A stretch of 64,000 nucleotides of DNA, taken from Herbaspirillum sp. CF444. GTDB taxonomy: Bacteria; Pseudomonadota; Gammaproteobacteria; Burkholderiales; Burkholderiaceae_D. The translations under genes were made by a program, and so were the position numbers. The notes beneath the pieces were generated by a model. It worked only from the letters and a program-made list of their open reading frames with translations, was not told where the DNA came from and searched no databases. Shown piece by piece: positions 17,505-26,985 of this stretch; positions within the stretch are counted from its first letter, which is position 1, and the number at the start of each line of letters is the position of its first letter. The DNA lies in contig NZ_AKJW01000080.1 in NCBI RefSeq assembly GCF_000282135.1, forward strand, positions 1 to 64,000, in the 5' to 3' direction.

Positions 17505-18151
17505 TTTTGCAGTCCTTTCGGTGTCAGAAGTCGTTGCAGGCCTTGCAGCAGCACGTCGGCGACAATCGCCAGCACGCTGATGAGCACGGCGCCCACAACC
17601 AGTTTTTGCATATTGCTCTGGCTGATCGCATGCAGGATCAGCACGCCCAGCCCACCCGCGCCGATCACGGCGGCAATCGCCATCACGCCGATGTTCATCA
17701 CCACGGCAGTACGCACGCCGCCCAGGATCACCGGCACCGCCAGCGGCAGGTCCACCATGCGCAAACGCTGCCAGAAGGTCATGCCGATGCCGATACCGGC
17801 TTCCTGGATGCTACTGTCGATGTTGTCGAGCGCCAGGAAGGTGTTGCGCATGATCGGCAACAGCGAGTACAAAAACACTGCCGTGATCGCAGGCAAGGGC
17901 CCGATGCCGGCGCCGAATTGCGAGAACACCGGAATCATCAAACCGAACAAGGCGATCGACGGCAAGGTCAGCACCACCGTGGCGAGGCCGAGCAGTGGCG
18001 TCGCCAGCCAGCGATGCCGCGTGATCGCAATGCCCAGCGGCACGCCGATGACGATGGCGAGACTGACGGCGATGCCGACCAGTTTCAGATGCTGCAGCGT
18101 CAGGTTGAGGATGTTGTGCCAGTCGCCGGCGAGGTATTGGATCAGGTTCAT
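17501..18151 (-). CDS. Osmoprotectant ABC transporter permease (OpuCB/OsmW-like)
   Basis: The 216-residue inner-membrane permease has about five or six helices and the BPD_transp_1 EAA-type loop (IQEAGIGIGMTFWQRLRMVDLPLAVPVILGG region) that docks on the ATPase. It is the second permease of the importer, encoded between the binding protein and the ATPase; the ATPase gene start overlaps its stop by 4 bp. Ligand choice lies with the binding protein. Confidence 0.88.
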   Translation of the reverse strand: MNLIQYLAGDWHNILNLTLQHLKLVGIAVSLAIVIGVPLGIAITRHRWLATPLLGLATVVLTLPSIALFGLMIPVFSQFGAGIGPLPAITAVFLYSLLPIMRNTFLALDNIDSSIQEAGIGIGMTFWQRLRMVDLPLAVPVILGGVRTAVVMNIGVMAIAAVIGAGGLGVLILHAISQSNMQKLVVGAVLISVLAIVADVLLQGLQRLLTPKGLQK

Positions 18152-18161
18152 GGCCGGCTCC

Positions 18162-19073
18162 TCAGATCAGACCCTGCTGCTGCAGGAATTCGGTGACGAC
18201 CTTGCCCACGGGCTCCTGGTCGATGTCGACGCGCTTGTTCATCTCGGTCATCTTTTCGGTGTCGATGGCGGCGGACAGCGCGTTAAGCTGCTCGGCCAGT
18301 TCCGGATTCTGCTCCAGCACTTCCTGGCGCACCACCGGCGTTGCCTTGTACGCAGCGAAGTAACCCTTGTTGTCTTCCAGCAGCTTGAGATGGAAGCCCT
18401 TGATGCGACCATCCGATGAATACGTCAAGCCGACATAGAGCTGCTCGTTACGCAAGGCGGTATAGACCAGACCCGGATCCATCTGCTTGACCTCGCTGCG
18501 GTCAAGCTGAAAACCGTACAGTTTTTGCATCGGATCGAGACCGTCGGGACGCGACGCAAATTCATAATCGACGCCCATCAGGTGCGGCTTGCCGCCGGCC
18601 TGCTGCTCTTGCGTGATGTGCTGGGCGAGATCTTCCAGCGTATTGATGCCCTGCGCGTCGGCCAGCTTTTGCGGCATGGCGAACGCATAGGTATTGTTGA
18701 GCGCGGACTCGTTGAGCCAGATCAGGCCGATCTTCTTGTCGAGCGCTTTGACGCGCTCGTAGGTTGCTTCGGCATCGAGTTTTTCATCGACGTGGTTGTA
18801 GACGATCAGCGAGGTGCCGGTATATTCCCAGACGATGTCGAGCTGATTGCTTTCCTGCGCCTTGCGCATGAGCGTCGAGCCGAGGCCGTTCTTGAGATCG
18901 ACGTCGTAGCCTTTGGCGCGCAGGTATTGCGCGGTCATCTGCGACAGGATCAGTTGTTCGGTGAAGTTCTTGCCGCCGACCACCAGATCGGCAGCCTGCG
19001 AGGACGCCGTCGTCAGCATGCCCAGCGTCAATGCCAGTGCGCTGAAGGCGTGGGTGAAATATGTTTTTTTCAT
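18162..19073 (-). CDS. Glycine betaine/choline-type substrate-binding protein (OpuAC family)
   Basis: The start at 19073 (MKKTYFTHAFSALALTLGML) gives a typical signal peptide ending ASSQA-ADL and a 303-residue periplasmic protein; the longer open frame overlaps the upstream permease and is not used. Family features include LVVGGKNFTEQLILSQMTAQYL and IVWEYTGTSLIVYNHV. Tyr/Trp/Phe residues forming a quaternary-ammonium cage are expected but were not mapped. It captures the solute and delivers it to the two permeases encoded on either side. Confidence 0.88.
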   Translation of the reverse strand: MKKTYFTHAFSALALTLGMLTTASSQAADLVVGGKNFTEQLILSQMTAQYLRAKGYDVDLKNGLGSTLMRKAQESNQLDIVWEYTGTSLIVYNHVDEKLDAEATYERVKALDKKIGLIWLNESALNNTYAFAMPQKLADAQGINTLEDLAQHITQEQQAGGKPHLMGVDYEFASRPDGLDPMQKLYGFQLDRSEVKQMDPGLVYTALRNEQLYVGLTYSSDGRIKGFHLKLLEDNKGYFAAYKATPVVRQEVLEQNPELAEQLNALSAAIDTEKMTEMNKRVDIDQEPVGKVVTEFLQQQGLI

Positions 19074-19093
19074 GATGCGGTTCCCCTTGATTG

Positions 19094-19807
19094 TCATGCC
19101 AGGCCGCGGCGCGACAGATACCAGTTGCTCAGCAGGCTGACCATCCCGTCCAGCAGCAAGGCCAGCAAGGCCGTGGCGGCGGCGCCCAGCAACAGCTGAC
19201 CGTGGTTGTTCAGATAGATGCCGGGGAAGATCAGACCGCCCAGGCTCTCGCCACCGATCAGCATCGACAGCGGCGCGGTGCCGACGTTGATCACCAGCGC
19301 CGTGCGAATGCCCCCGACGATGATCGGCAAGGCGTTCGGCAGCTCCACGCGCAACAGCACCTGGTAAGGCTTCATGCCGATGCCTTTGGCGGCTTCGCGC
19401 ATGGCTGCCGGCACGTTCTTCAAGCCTTCGAAGGTATTGCGCACGATGGGCAGCAGCGACGCCAGCCACAACGCGATGATGGTCGGCCAGTTGCCGATGC
19501 CGAAAAACGCCAGCGCCAGCGCAAGGACGGCAATCGACGGAATCGTGTTGCCGATGTTGAAGATCTGGATGAAATACTCGGCGCGGCGCGCCACCGACGG
19601 TCTGCTGAGCAGAATGCCGGCCGGAATGCCGACTGCCGTCGCCAGCAGCATCGACCACGCCACCAGCTGCAAATGCTTGCCGGTGTAGTAGATCAGATCG
19701 CTGCGGTATTGAATGATCACGTCCATGCCGATCCATTGGATCAGGCCGGCGATGACGAGCACGGAAACGGCTGCGCCACCGATGACGTTGCGGAAACATC
19801 GCGTCAT
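19094..19807 (-). CDS. Osmoprotectant ABC transporter permease (first gene of operon)
   Basis: The start at 19807 (MTRCFRNVIGGAAV) is preferred and gives 237 residues; an upstream in-frame ATG at 19831 is possible, and a GGGGG run lies just before 19807. It has six hydrophobic segments and the permease loop REAAKGIGMKPYQVLLRVELPNALPII (EAA motif). The operon order permease, binding protein, permease, ATPase is that of the Salmonella OsmU and E. coli Yeh systems read in the opposite order. Confidence 0.86.
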   Translation of the reverse strand: MTRCFRNVIGGAAVSVLVIAGLIQWIGMDVIIQYRSDLIYYTGKHLQLVAWSMLLATAVGIPAGILLSRPSVARRAEYFIQIFNIGNTIPSIAVLALALAFFGIGNWPTIIALWLASLLPIVRNTFEGLKNVPAAMREAAKGIGMKPYQVLLRVELPNALPIIVGGIRTALVINVGTAPLSMLIGGESLGGLIFPGIYLNNHGQLLLGAAATALLALLLDGMVSLLSNWYLSRRGLA

Positions 19808-19831
19808 GGTTACCCCCTGTGTGGCCGCCAT

Positions 19832-20276
19832 GGTCGAGATCGATGGAATGCCGATACCGAAACCGCGACAGCGCGTTTGACTATTTTTCGTGGTTCGCTT
19901 GCCCCCGCGGGGCAGATCGTTTGGATACGAACCGATGCCGCAAGAAGCGGCGCTGAAATCGACGGCAGTGAAACAAAAGCTGCGCGATCGACGATTTATG
20001 CATCCCGGCCTGCAAGGAAAAACAGCACGCCGGAGAACGAGACAACCCGTAGACGGGTCAGGAATTACTTAGTAGTTGAACAAGATTTGTCGCTGGGACA
20101 GACATCACTATAACCGAATTGCTTAATGAAGTCCAGGCATGACATTTCAGGGAGTCATAACTGCCGAATCTGTAGACGTAAAAAAACCGGCTTTAAAGCC
20201 GGTTTTCATTGTTGCAAGGTAATTTTTACGCCCGGAATCAACTCAAATCCTCCCGGCGCCGAAAGGCCTTGGAACG
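19832..20276. other. Intergenic region upstream of the osmoprotectant operon
   Basis: These 445 bp hold the promoter region of the leftward importer, not resolved to a clear -35/-10. There is a small ACCCGT-AG-ACGGGT hairpin at 20045-20058 and a strong terminator at 20183-20206. The short open frames here look random and I see no gene. Confidence 0.5.
20183..20206. terminator. Bidirectional intrinsic terminator after the DUF4197 gene
   Basis: AAAACCGGCTTTAAAGCCGGTTTT is a perfect 24-bp palindrome with A runs on one side and Ts on the other, so it works in both directions. Read leftward it ends the DUF4197 transcript about 70 bp after the stop. Confidence 0.85.
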
Positions 20277-21011
20277 CTATTTCAATGCACCAAACACCTT
20301 GCCGATGATGGCGCTGCCGGCGCCGACCGGGTCGCGGCGAATGGCTTTTTCTTCTTCGCCGATCATGAAGAACAAACCGTCGAGCGAGCGTTGCGTGACG
20401 TAGCCTTCGACGGTAGCTTGCTCACCCGACACCAGGCCGGTTTTGGAAACCTGCCCCATCGTCGCGTTGTATTTGGCCGAGAGGCCGTTTTTGTCGGTGA
20501 TCTTCTTGACGATGGGAAGGAATTTTTCACCCAGCGGCGCGGAAGTTTTCTGGCGGAAGAAATCCGTCACGGACGTATCGCCGCCGGAGAGGATATTCTT
20601 CGCATCCGTCACCGACATCGACTTGACGGCATTGAGCAACAAAGGCTTGGCGAGCGGCACGGCGGACTCGGCGGCGCGGTTCATCGACACCACCAGGTCG
20701 TCCAGCTTCTGTCCCTGCCCGGTCATCTTCAGCAAGGGCATCGCTTGCTGCAGAGGCCCCGGCAACTGAATCTTGACCTTGTCGTTGTTGAGGAAACCGT
20801 TCTCGACGCCGAGCTTGGAGACGGCGACGTCGGCGCCCTTCTCCAGCGCCGCTTTCAGCCCGCTGGTGGCATCCTGGTTGCTGATGTCGGACAGCGAGAA
20901 GGCGAACGCCAGCGTACTGCACAGGACCAGGCCGGCAGCGATGGAAGCGTGTTTGACCGATTTGAAAGACGAATGGAAAGAAGACTTAGAAGATGGGCGA
21001 ATGCGATGCAT
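20277..21011 (-). CDS. DUF4197 family exported protein
   Basis: The 244-residue product begins with a basic N-terminus and a signal-type hydrophobic core (about 25-38, AAGLVLCSTLAFAF). The mature part has DUF4197 features: SGLKAALEKGADVAVSKLG, FLNNDKVKIQLPGPL, a helical middle, and TVEGYVTQRSLDGLFFMIGEEEKAIRRDP near the end. It is a conserved periplasmic or secreted protein of unknown function and appears to be monocistronic with its own terminator. The N-terminal 20 residues may be overextended. Confidence 0.8.
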   Translation of the reverse strand: MHRIRPSSKSSFHSSFKSVKHASIAAGLVLCSTLAFAFSLSDISNQDATSGLKAALEKGADVAVSKLGVENGFLNNDKVKIQLPGPLQQAMPLLKMTGQGQKLDDLVVSMNRAAESAVPLAKPLLLNAVKSMSVTDAKNILSGGDTSVTDFFRQKTSAPLGEKFLPIVKKITDKNGLSAKYNATMGQVSKTGLVSGEQATVEGYVTQRSLDGLFFMIGEEEKAIRRDPVGAGSAIIGKVFGALK

Positions 21012-21105
21012 GGAAACTCCGTAAGAAATGACCGTGCCATCATAATACGCGCCCTGCCGCCGCGACCATCGGGGAATATCGATTTATTAGCGCTCTACTT
21101 GCTGT

Positions 21106-22503
21106 CTACTTGCTGGTCGCGGCTTTACCGTGCGTCAGCTCGCGCCCCGCATTGTGCGGCAAACGCCGGGTCACCGGCACCGACGCCACAGAGAACAATC
21201 CCACCACCAGGAAAGCCGGCCAGAAGTCCGCTTCGACGATCGTCGCGTGGCCCTGCACGTAATTGGAAATCTGCAGCACCAGGCCGGCAATCGTCACGCC
21301 CATGCCCAGCGACAATTGCTGCACCACGCTGGCCAGGCTGGTCGCACGCCCGGCATCGCGATTGCTGATGTCCGCATAGGCAATCGAATTGAGGCAGGTG
21401 AATTGCAGCGACGGGAAGAAGCCGCCCAGCAGCACCGACAGCAGCATCACCAGATACGGCGTGTGTGAGGAGAACAAACCGTACGACGCAATCGCCATCC
21501 CGGCGAACACCGCATTGAACATCAGCACCGTGCGGAAGCCGTAGCGGCGCAGCACCGTCGACGCCAGCGCCTTCATGAACATGGCGCCGAATGCGGAAGC
21601 GCAAGTGATCGTGCCGGCTTCGAACGGATTGAGGCCCAGCCCTTCCTGCAAGGCCAGCGGCAACAGGAAAGGCACTGCGCCCAAGCCAACGCGAAACAGC
21701 GATCCGCCCAGCACGCTGGCGCGCAGCGTGGGTATCTTCAGCAGGCGCAAGTCGAGCAAGGGATGTTCGACGCGCATCGCATGGCGGAAGTAAAAATACA
21801 GCGCAATCGAGCCGGCCACGCACATGACGATCGGCCACTCTTGCGGTATCAGATGATTGCCGATCAGCGAAAAGCCCAGCATCGCCACCCCGCCGCCACA
21901 GGCCGTCAGCAAGAAGCCTTTCATGTCGAGCGGCGCGGCATCGGGTTCGCGGAAGTTCTCGATATAGCGGCCGGCCAGATACAGGCCGAGGATGCACATC
22001 GGGATATTGATCAGGAAGATCCAGCGCCAGTGGAAATAGGTCGTGATGAAACCGCCCAGCGGCGGCCCGATCACCGGCCCCAGCAGCGACGGCAGCGTCA
22101 GGTAGCTGATCGCCTTGACCAGCTCGGCCTTGGATACCGAACGGACGATGATGATGCGCCCCACCGGCACCATCATCGCGCCGCCGATGCCTTGCAAAAA
22201 GCGCGCGGCCACGAAGGTGAACAAGGTGTTGGACAAGGCGCACAGGATGGAACCGGCCATGAAGGTGATCATCGCCGAGCGGAAAATCGTCTTGGCGCCG
22301 ACCTTGTCCGCCACCCAGCCCGAAATAGGAATGAACACGCCCAGGCTGACCACATACGAGGTCAGGGCAAGTTTCAGAGTGATGGGATCCTGTCCAAGGT
22401 CGCGCGCCAGCGCTGGCAAGGAAGTGGCGATGACGGTGACGTCCATGTTTTCCATGAACAATGCACAGCCGACAATAAGCGGAACGATAAGCGAGGGAGA
22501 CAC
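21106..22503 (-). CDS. MFS multidrug exporter, DHA2 (EmrB/MdtD-like) family
   Basis: The 465-residue membrane protein has motif A-like GWVADKVGAKTIF, the conserved ARFLQGIGGAMMVPVGR helix 4 motif and PVIGPPLGGF (motif C region), all matching proton-driven drug exporters related to E. coli MdtD. It begins at a GTG at 22503, needed to include the first helix; no clear ribosome site is visible. No membrane fusion protein gene is adjacent, so it probably works alone in the inner membrane. Substrates are unknown. Confidence 0.85.
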   Translation of the reverse strand: MSPSLIVPLIVGCALFMENMDVTVIATSLPALARDLGQDPITLKLALTSYVVSLGVFIPISGWVADKVGAKTIFRSAMITFMAGSILCALSNTLFTFVAARFLQGIGGAMMVPVGRIIIVRSVSKAELVKAISYLTLPSLLGPVIGPPLGGFITTYFHWRWIFLINIPMCILGLYLAGRYIENFREPDAAPLDMKGFLLTACGGGVAMLGFSLIGNHLIPQEWPIVMCVAGSIALYFYFRHAMRVEHPLLDLRLLKIPTLRASVLGGSLFRVGLGAVPFLLPLALQEGLGLNPFEAGTITCASAFGAMFMKALASTVLRRYGFRTVLMFNAVFAGMAIASYGLFSSHTPYLVMLLSVLLGGFFPSLQFTCLNSIAYADISNRDAGRATSLASVVQQLSLGMGVTIAGLVLQISNYVQGHATIVEADFWPAFLVVGLFSVASVPVTRRLPHNAGRELTHGKAATSK

Positions 22504-22857
22504 GTTGATGCGGTACGACTGGAAAGGGTTCGGGTTGTTTCGGCGGGCCTGGTTGCTGCTTCGGTGCTACCGGCCTTGCTTCTGACAGCCTTCTAAGGTC
22601 TGACCAGTTTACACCACTTGCGGATTTGGCGTTGCGGACAGGAAATTTTGCCGACAACTCGCCGATGCATCGCCGGCATCGCCTCATACGCCGCATCATG
22701 TTTTCAGGGCCGCAGCGCATGAGCGCATCCGCAGGAACCATGAACGTTATACCCCTCCGCAAAGAAGCGGAAGCAGGCAGACTGCGGCGCATAAGCTCGG
22801 TACAATCGCCATGCCATCGGCCTGTTCTTCCCTTCAATCCCACTATGAGGAAACTGC
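22504..22857. other. Divergent intergenic region, MFS exporter / TM2 protein
   Basis: These 354 bp lie between divergent genes. A -10-like TACAAT at 22801-22806 faces the TM2 gene, but no convincing -35 is present. Open frames here are shadows with no recognisable product. Confidence 0.4.
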
Positions 22858-23301
22858 ATGAATATGAGTTCAGACGCCAACACCAGTCCCGGCCTCCTTG
22901 CCCACGACACGCACAGCAAGACCATCGGCTACCTGCTGTGGATCTTCGGCTTTACCGGCGCGCACCGGTTTTATTACGGCAAACCCGTCACCGGCACGAT
23001 CTGGTTCTTCACATTCGGCCTGTTCGGCATCGGCTGGTTCGTCGACCTGTTCCTGATTCCCGGCATGGACAAGCAGGCCGACCTGCGCTTCAACGGCGGC
23101 GACATCAATTATTCGGTGGCGTGGCTGCTGCTGACCTTCCTCGGTTTCTTCGGCATCCATCGCATGTACATGGGCAAATGGCTGAGCGGCATCCTCTGGC
23201 TCCTCACCTTCGGCGTGTTCGGCATCGGCGTGCTGTACGACTTCTGGACACTCAACACGCAGATCTCCGAACGCAATCACGCCGCCGGCTTGTCCTCCTG
23301 A
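22858..23301 (+). CDS. Double TM2-domain membrane protein
   Basis: GAGGA 7 nt before the ATG supports this start. The 147-residue protein contains two tandem TM2 modules, each with two helices and the family's G-x-H-R-x-Y pattern: GFTGAHRFYYGK with GLFGIGWFVDLFLIP (about 31-70), then GFFGIHRMYMGK with GVFGIGVLYDFWTL (about 95-135). TM2 proteins are small membrane proteins of unclear role. It converges closely (15 bp) with the first oxidoreductase gene of the catabolic island. Confidence 0.85.
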   Translation: MNMSSDANTSPGLLAHDTHSKTIGYLLWIFGFTGAHRFYYGKPVTGTIWFFTFGLFGIGWFVDLFLIPGMDKQADLRFNGGDINYSVAWLLLTFLGFFGIHRMYMGKWLSGILWLLTFGVFGIGVLYDFWTLNTQISERNHAAGLSS

Positions 23302-23316
23302 ACAACGCTTTCGCCA

Positions 23317-24420
23317 TCAATAACCGGCCGCCCATCTGCGCAGATCGGCGGCGCTTTGCCGACCTTCGAACATGCCCATGATGCGCTCGCCCAACAACGG
23401 ACCGAATTTGAACATCTGACCATCGCAATTGGTGACGACGATGCCGTGACTGTGCGTCTCGAGATTGAAACGGCGCGAACTGTCCATCTCATAAAAACCG
23501 ACTTGAATGCGGGTCGGTTTATAGCCTTCAGGTTCTTTGAGATAGGGCTTGAATGCGCCGAGAATGATGGCGCTTTCCGCTGCCAGATCGGAACCGAAGC
23601 CCTGCTCTTCCGGCTTGGCCGGCTTGCGATGACCGCCATGGCCGAATTTGAGGCCGGCGCCGCGGCGATCCGGCAAGGTGTAGCCGCCATGGTCGCCGAT
23701 CGCGACAATCGCCGGCGACTGCCGCCAGCTTTCCACATAGGTGGCAGGAGGATCAACGTAGCAAAGTCCCTGTCGGAAGGTCGGGCTGTTGCCGAACCGT
23801 TCCTGCAGCAAGCGTGAAATCCAGGCGCCCGCTGCGACTACCAGCAAATCGCCGGCGACTTCGCCGCCATCGGCCAGTGTGGCCACGCCGCGCTCCAGAT
23901 CGACGGCATCGACTTTGCAATGCGCCCGGATGACAGCGCCGTGCTCAAGCACCCATTGCGCCAACTCAGTGACAATCCGGCCGGCAAACAAAGGACCGCC
24001 GCGACCGCCCGTGACGCCCCAGGCATGGGCCGGCAACTCCAGATGCGGACACAAGGCTTCCATTGCAGCACGGTCATGCACCTCGTGTTCTTGCCCTACC
24101 TCGCGAAATGTGTTGAGCGTTTTCTCGCCATAGTCGTTGGGTTCCAGACTGATGGCAACCGCCCCGGTGTTTTCGAAATGCGCATGGCCCAGATCGCTCC
24201 AGACCCGCTCCCAGGCATCGAATGCCGGCGTCACCATGCGTGTGTAACCGCCGAAGGCGCCGTAGTGATAACGGATCATGCGATGCGAATCGAACGAGGC
24301 GCTGTGCGGATTCGGTACGCTGCTTTGCTCCAGAATCGTGACCTGGTGACCGCGCTTGAGCGCGTCGCGGGCGATGGAAAGGCCGACAATGCCGGCCCCG
24401 ACGATGACGATATGAGGCAT
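23317..24420 (-). CDS. DAO-family FAD-dependent oxidoreductase (sarcosine oxidase-like)
   Basis: The start at 24420 (MPHIVIVGAGIVGLSIARD) places the FAD-binding GxGxxG at the extreme N-terminus; 367 residues in all. The family is that of monomeric sarcosine and N-methyl amino acid oxidases (GVTGGRGGPLFAGRIV, then LLVVAAGAWISRLL and the final NCDGQMFKFGPLLGERIMG). It probably oxidises a secondary or primary amine of the island's substrate in the cytosol. It is the last gene of the leftward island operon, 25 bp after another DAO gene. The flavin-linking Cys was not located. Confidence 0.8.
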   Translation of the reverse strand: MPHIVIVGAGIVGLSIARDALKRGHQVTILEQSSVPNPHSASFDSHRMIRYHYGAFGGYTRMVTPAFDAWERVWSDLGHAHFENTGAVAISLEPNDYGEKTLNTFREVGQEHEVHDRAAMEALCPHLELPAHAWGVTGGRGGPLFAGRIVTELAQWVLEHGAVIRAHCKVDAVDLERGVATLADGGEVAGDLLVVAAGAWISRLLQERFGNSPTFRQGLCYVDPPATYVESWRQSPAIVAIGDHGGYTLPDRRGAGLKFGHGGHRKPAKPEEQGFGSDLAAESAIILGAFKPYLKEPEGYKPTRIQVGFYEMDSSRRFNLETHSHGIVVTNCDGQMFKFGPLLGERIMGMFEGRQSAADLRRWAAGY

Positions 24421-24445
24421 GACTGTTCTCTGAAAATAAGATTGT

Positions 24446-25603
24446 TCAGACAGTGACGGCCAGCGCTTCCGGCTGCACAAACCGACCGATGGAAAATGGC
24501 GCAATCGGCGTCGAGGTGCTGCCGGTGGCGATCAACTCCGCCATGACATCGCCGACGCCCGGCCCGAGCTGGAATCCCGCACCGCAAAACCCGAAGGCGT
24601 AATGCAATCCGGCCACGCGGGCGCTGGCGCCCATGATGGGCAAATCGTCCGGCAGATAACTTTCTATCCCGGACCAGACCCGGATCACATTGAGCCGGCG
24701 CAAAGCAGGCGCGATGCGTTGCAGTTGGCGTAACTGGTTCAATGTATTTTCCGGCCGGACATAAGCACGTTGGAGATCCGGATAGGCCGGACCGCGCTGA
24801 CCACCGCCAAAGATGATGTTGCCGCGCGGGATCTGACGAAAATACAGCGTTTCCAGATCGGTCGGCGCCGACACCCCCACCACGGTCTTGAGGCCGTACG
24901 GCACGGGTTCGGTCACGCCCATTTGCGGGCCGTGCGCCACCAGATCGACCGCTTCGCCGAACTGCGTGCTCAGCTTGTTGGCCCAGGCGCCGGCGGTAAT
25001 CAGCAAGGCCGGGGCGCGAAACATGCGACCATCGGTCGCCGTGGCAAGAAAATCGACGCCGTCCTTTTCCACCGTGCTCACTTCGGTATGCTCAAAAACC
25101 TGCGCGCCGGCGCGTGCCGCCGCGCGCCCGAATGCCGGCGCCGCCAAACGCGGATTGGCATGTCCATCCAGCGCGGAATAAGAGGCGCCGCCAACTTCCG
25201 GCCCCAGAAAGGGAAAGCGCTCGCGCAATCTGGCGCCGCTGAACAACTCCAGCTCCAGATCGTAATCGCGGGCCTTGCGGGCGTAGTCTTCGAACATCGC
25301 CAGTCGTTCCGTCCCATAGCAAATCCGCATATGGCCGGACGGCAGGAACTCCACATCCTCGCCGATCAGTTCCGGCAAATTGCGCCAGATCGCCAGCGAA
25401 CGATTGGCCAAGGGCAATTGCAGCAAGGCCCGGCCTTGTCGACGCACATTGCCGAAATTGGTGCCGCTGGCCTGCTGCCCCAGCAGCCCGCGCTCCAGCA
25501 AGATCACCGAACGTCCGCGACGGCGCAGGAAAAAGGCGGCGGCGCTGCCCATGATGCCGCCACCGACAATAATGACATCGGCCTGAAAAGCGCGGGCGCT
25601 CAT
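24446..25603 (-). CDS. DAO-family FAD oxidoreductase, HcnC-like catalytic subunit
   Basis: Starting at 25603 (MSARAFQADVIIVGGGIMGSAAAFFL), the 385-residue protein has an N-terminal FAD GxGxxG and C-terminal family motif (AFGFCGAGFQLGPGVGDVMAELI). It overlaps the HcnB-like gene by 4 bp in ATGA. In heterotrimeric dehydrogenases such as hydroxyproline dehydrogenase, opine oxidase and HCN synthase, the small 2Fe-2S, the FAD/2Fe-2S and the DAO subunits are encoded in this order, so this is probably the substrate-oxidising subunit. The substrate is unknown. Confidence 0.8.
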   Translation of the reverse strand: MSARAFQADVIIVGGGIMGSAAAFFLRRRGRSVILLERGLLGQQASGTNFGNVRRQGRALLQLPLANRSLAIWRNLPELIGEDVEFLPSGHMRICYGTERLAMFEDYARKARDYDLELELFSGARLRERFPFLGPEVGGASYSALDGHANPRLAAPAFGRAAARAGAQVFEHTEVSTVEKDGVDFLATATDGRMFRAPALLITAGAWANKLSTQFGEAVDLVAHGPQMGVTEPVPYGLKTVVGVSAPTDLETLYFRQIPRGNIIFGGGQRGPAYPDLQRAYVRPENTLNQLRQLQRIAPALRRLNVIRVWSGIESYLPDDLPIMGASARVAGLHYAFGFCGAGFQLGPGVGDVMAELIATGSTSTPIAPFSIGRFVQPEALAVTV

Positions 25604-26985
25604 TGCGGCTCCTCGACGACGTTGAATGCCAGCGGCTTGACGGGCGCCTGCGTGCGCAAGCGCCCGACCTCGGCAATCGGACAACCGAGCGCAGCGGCAA
25701 TCACTTCAGCGCCTGCATGACCGCAGTAGCGCCCCTGGCAACGCCCCATGCCGACCCGGCTGAAGGCTTTGGCGCGATTGGCTTCACGCGCGCCGTTGAG
25801 GTTGACGACGGCACGCAGCTCGCCGGCGCTGATGCCTTCGCATCGGCAAATCACGGCGGTATCGGGCAATGCCGCAGCCTGCCCCGCAGGCCACGGAAAC
25901 GCCTGCTGCAAGCCGAGCCGAAAATCTTCCATCGGCAACTGCTGCCGCAGCAATTGCTCTGTTTGCCGTGGCGCCGCTGCGTAGCCGTGATCCGCCAGCG
26001 CCGCCAATGCCGCCAGCCGCCCGGCATTCTCGGCAGCGTCGGCACCGCGTATGCGCACGCCGTCGCCGGCCAGATACACGCCCGCCACCGAACTGCGGCC
26101 TTGCTCGTCAATCTGCGGCAACCACTGGCGCGAGGCGGCATCGAAACCGAATGCGCAACGCGCCAGATCCGCCAGTTGGGTTTCTGCACGCAAGTGGTAG
26201 CCCATGGCAACCGTATCGCAGGCAAGCTGATGTTCCGTCCCGGCGGCGGTGCGGTAGCGCACGCCCTGTACGCCGTTCTCAGCGTCGCCCGTAATCTGTA
26301 TCGGCGTCACCCCACGCACGATCGGCACCCCGGCACGACGAATCGCCCTGAGCAGCAACATCCCTTTCCACAGCAAGCCCGGCCGCGCGCACAATTTCGG
26401 CAAGGCGCGCCATTGCAGCGCCAACGCCGAAGTATCCAGCACCGCGGCAACCTGCGCCCCCGCCTTGATATATTGGCTGGCCACCAGATACAGCAAGGGG
26501 CCGCTGCCGAGAAATACGATCCGGCGCCCGATCGCAACGGCCTGCGATTTCAGCGCAACCTGCGCCGCGCCCAAGGTATAGGTTCCGGCATATTCCCAGC
26601 CCGGGGTCGGCATCAGCCGGTCGGTGGCGCCGGTGCAGAGCACCAGGATGTCATAGGCCACGCTGGAGGCACGCGGCGCGCCGTCGTGATGCATCAGATG
26701 CACGCGGCCTTCGCTGATATTCCAGGCCAGCGTCTGCGGCAGATAATCCACTCGGCCGTGCAGTCTGTCGAAACTTGCATGCAGTGCTTCGGCACGGCCG
26801 GCTTCGGTGCCGTACAGCGTGGCGTAGGAACGCGAGAAATTAGCCGGTTGGCGCCGATAGATCTGCCCGCCGTCACGACGGCCTTCGTCGATGACGGTCG
26901 GCTTCAGCCCCGCCGCCACAAAAGCTTCGGCGCAGCGCACCCCGGCCGGGCCGGCGCCGATGATGACTACGCGAGGTTGGGCCAT
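25600..26985 (-). CDS. FAD/NAD(P)-type oxidoreductase with BFD-like [2Fe-2S] domain, HcnB/OoxA-like
   Basis: The 461-residue protein has two dinucleotide folds: VVIIGAGPAGVRCAEAF at the N-terminus and IVFLGSGPLLYLVASQY (about 156-172). A C-terminal BFD-type iron-sulfur site has Cys380, Cys382, Cys416 and Cys421 (VICRCEG and GRCQGRYCG). This is the architecture of HcnB and of opine oxidase and hydroxyproline dehydrogenase alpha subunits, which pass electrons from the DAO subunit on to the respiratory chain. Its first 19 bp overlap the small 2Fe-2S gene and its end overlaps the DAO gene by 4 bp. Confidence 0.85.
   Translation of the reverse strand: MAQPRVVIIGAGPAGVRCAEAFVAAGLKPTVIDEGRRDGGQIYRRQPANFSRSYATLYGTEAGRAEALHASFDRLHGRVDYLPQTLAWNISEGRVHLMHHDGAPRASSVAYDILVLCTGATDRLMPTPGWEYAGTYTLGAAQVALKSQAVAIGRRIVFLGSGPLLYLVASQYIKAGAQVAAVLDTSALALQWRALPKLCARPGLLWKGMLLLRAIRRAGVPIVRGVTPIQITGDAENGVQGVRYRTAAGTEHQLACDTVAMGYHLRAETQLADLARCAFGFDAASRQWLPQIDEQGRSSVAGVYLAGDGVRIRGADAAENAGRLAALAALADHGYAAAPRQTEQLLRQQLPMEDFRLGLQQAFPWPAGQAAALPDTAVICRCEGISAGELRAVVNLNGAREANRAKAFSRVGMGRCQGRYCGHAGAEVIAAALGCPIAEVGRLRTQAPVKPLAFNVVEEPQ

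Noticed and set aside
16491-18419. 642-codon plus-strand frame across the osmoprotectant ATPase and permease genes
   Set aside because: It is antisense to two clear transporter genes and rich in His/Arg/Gln as expected of a shadow frame.
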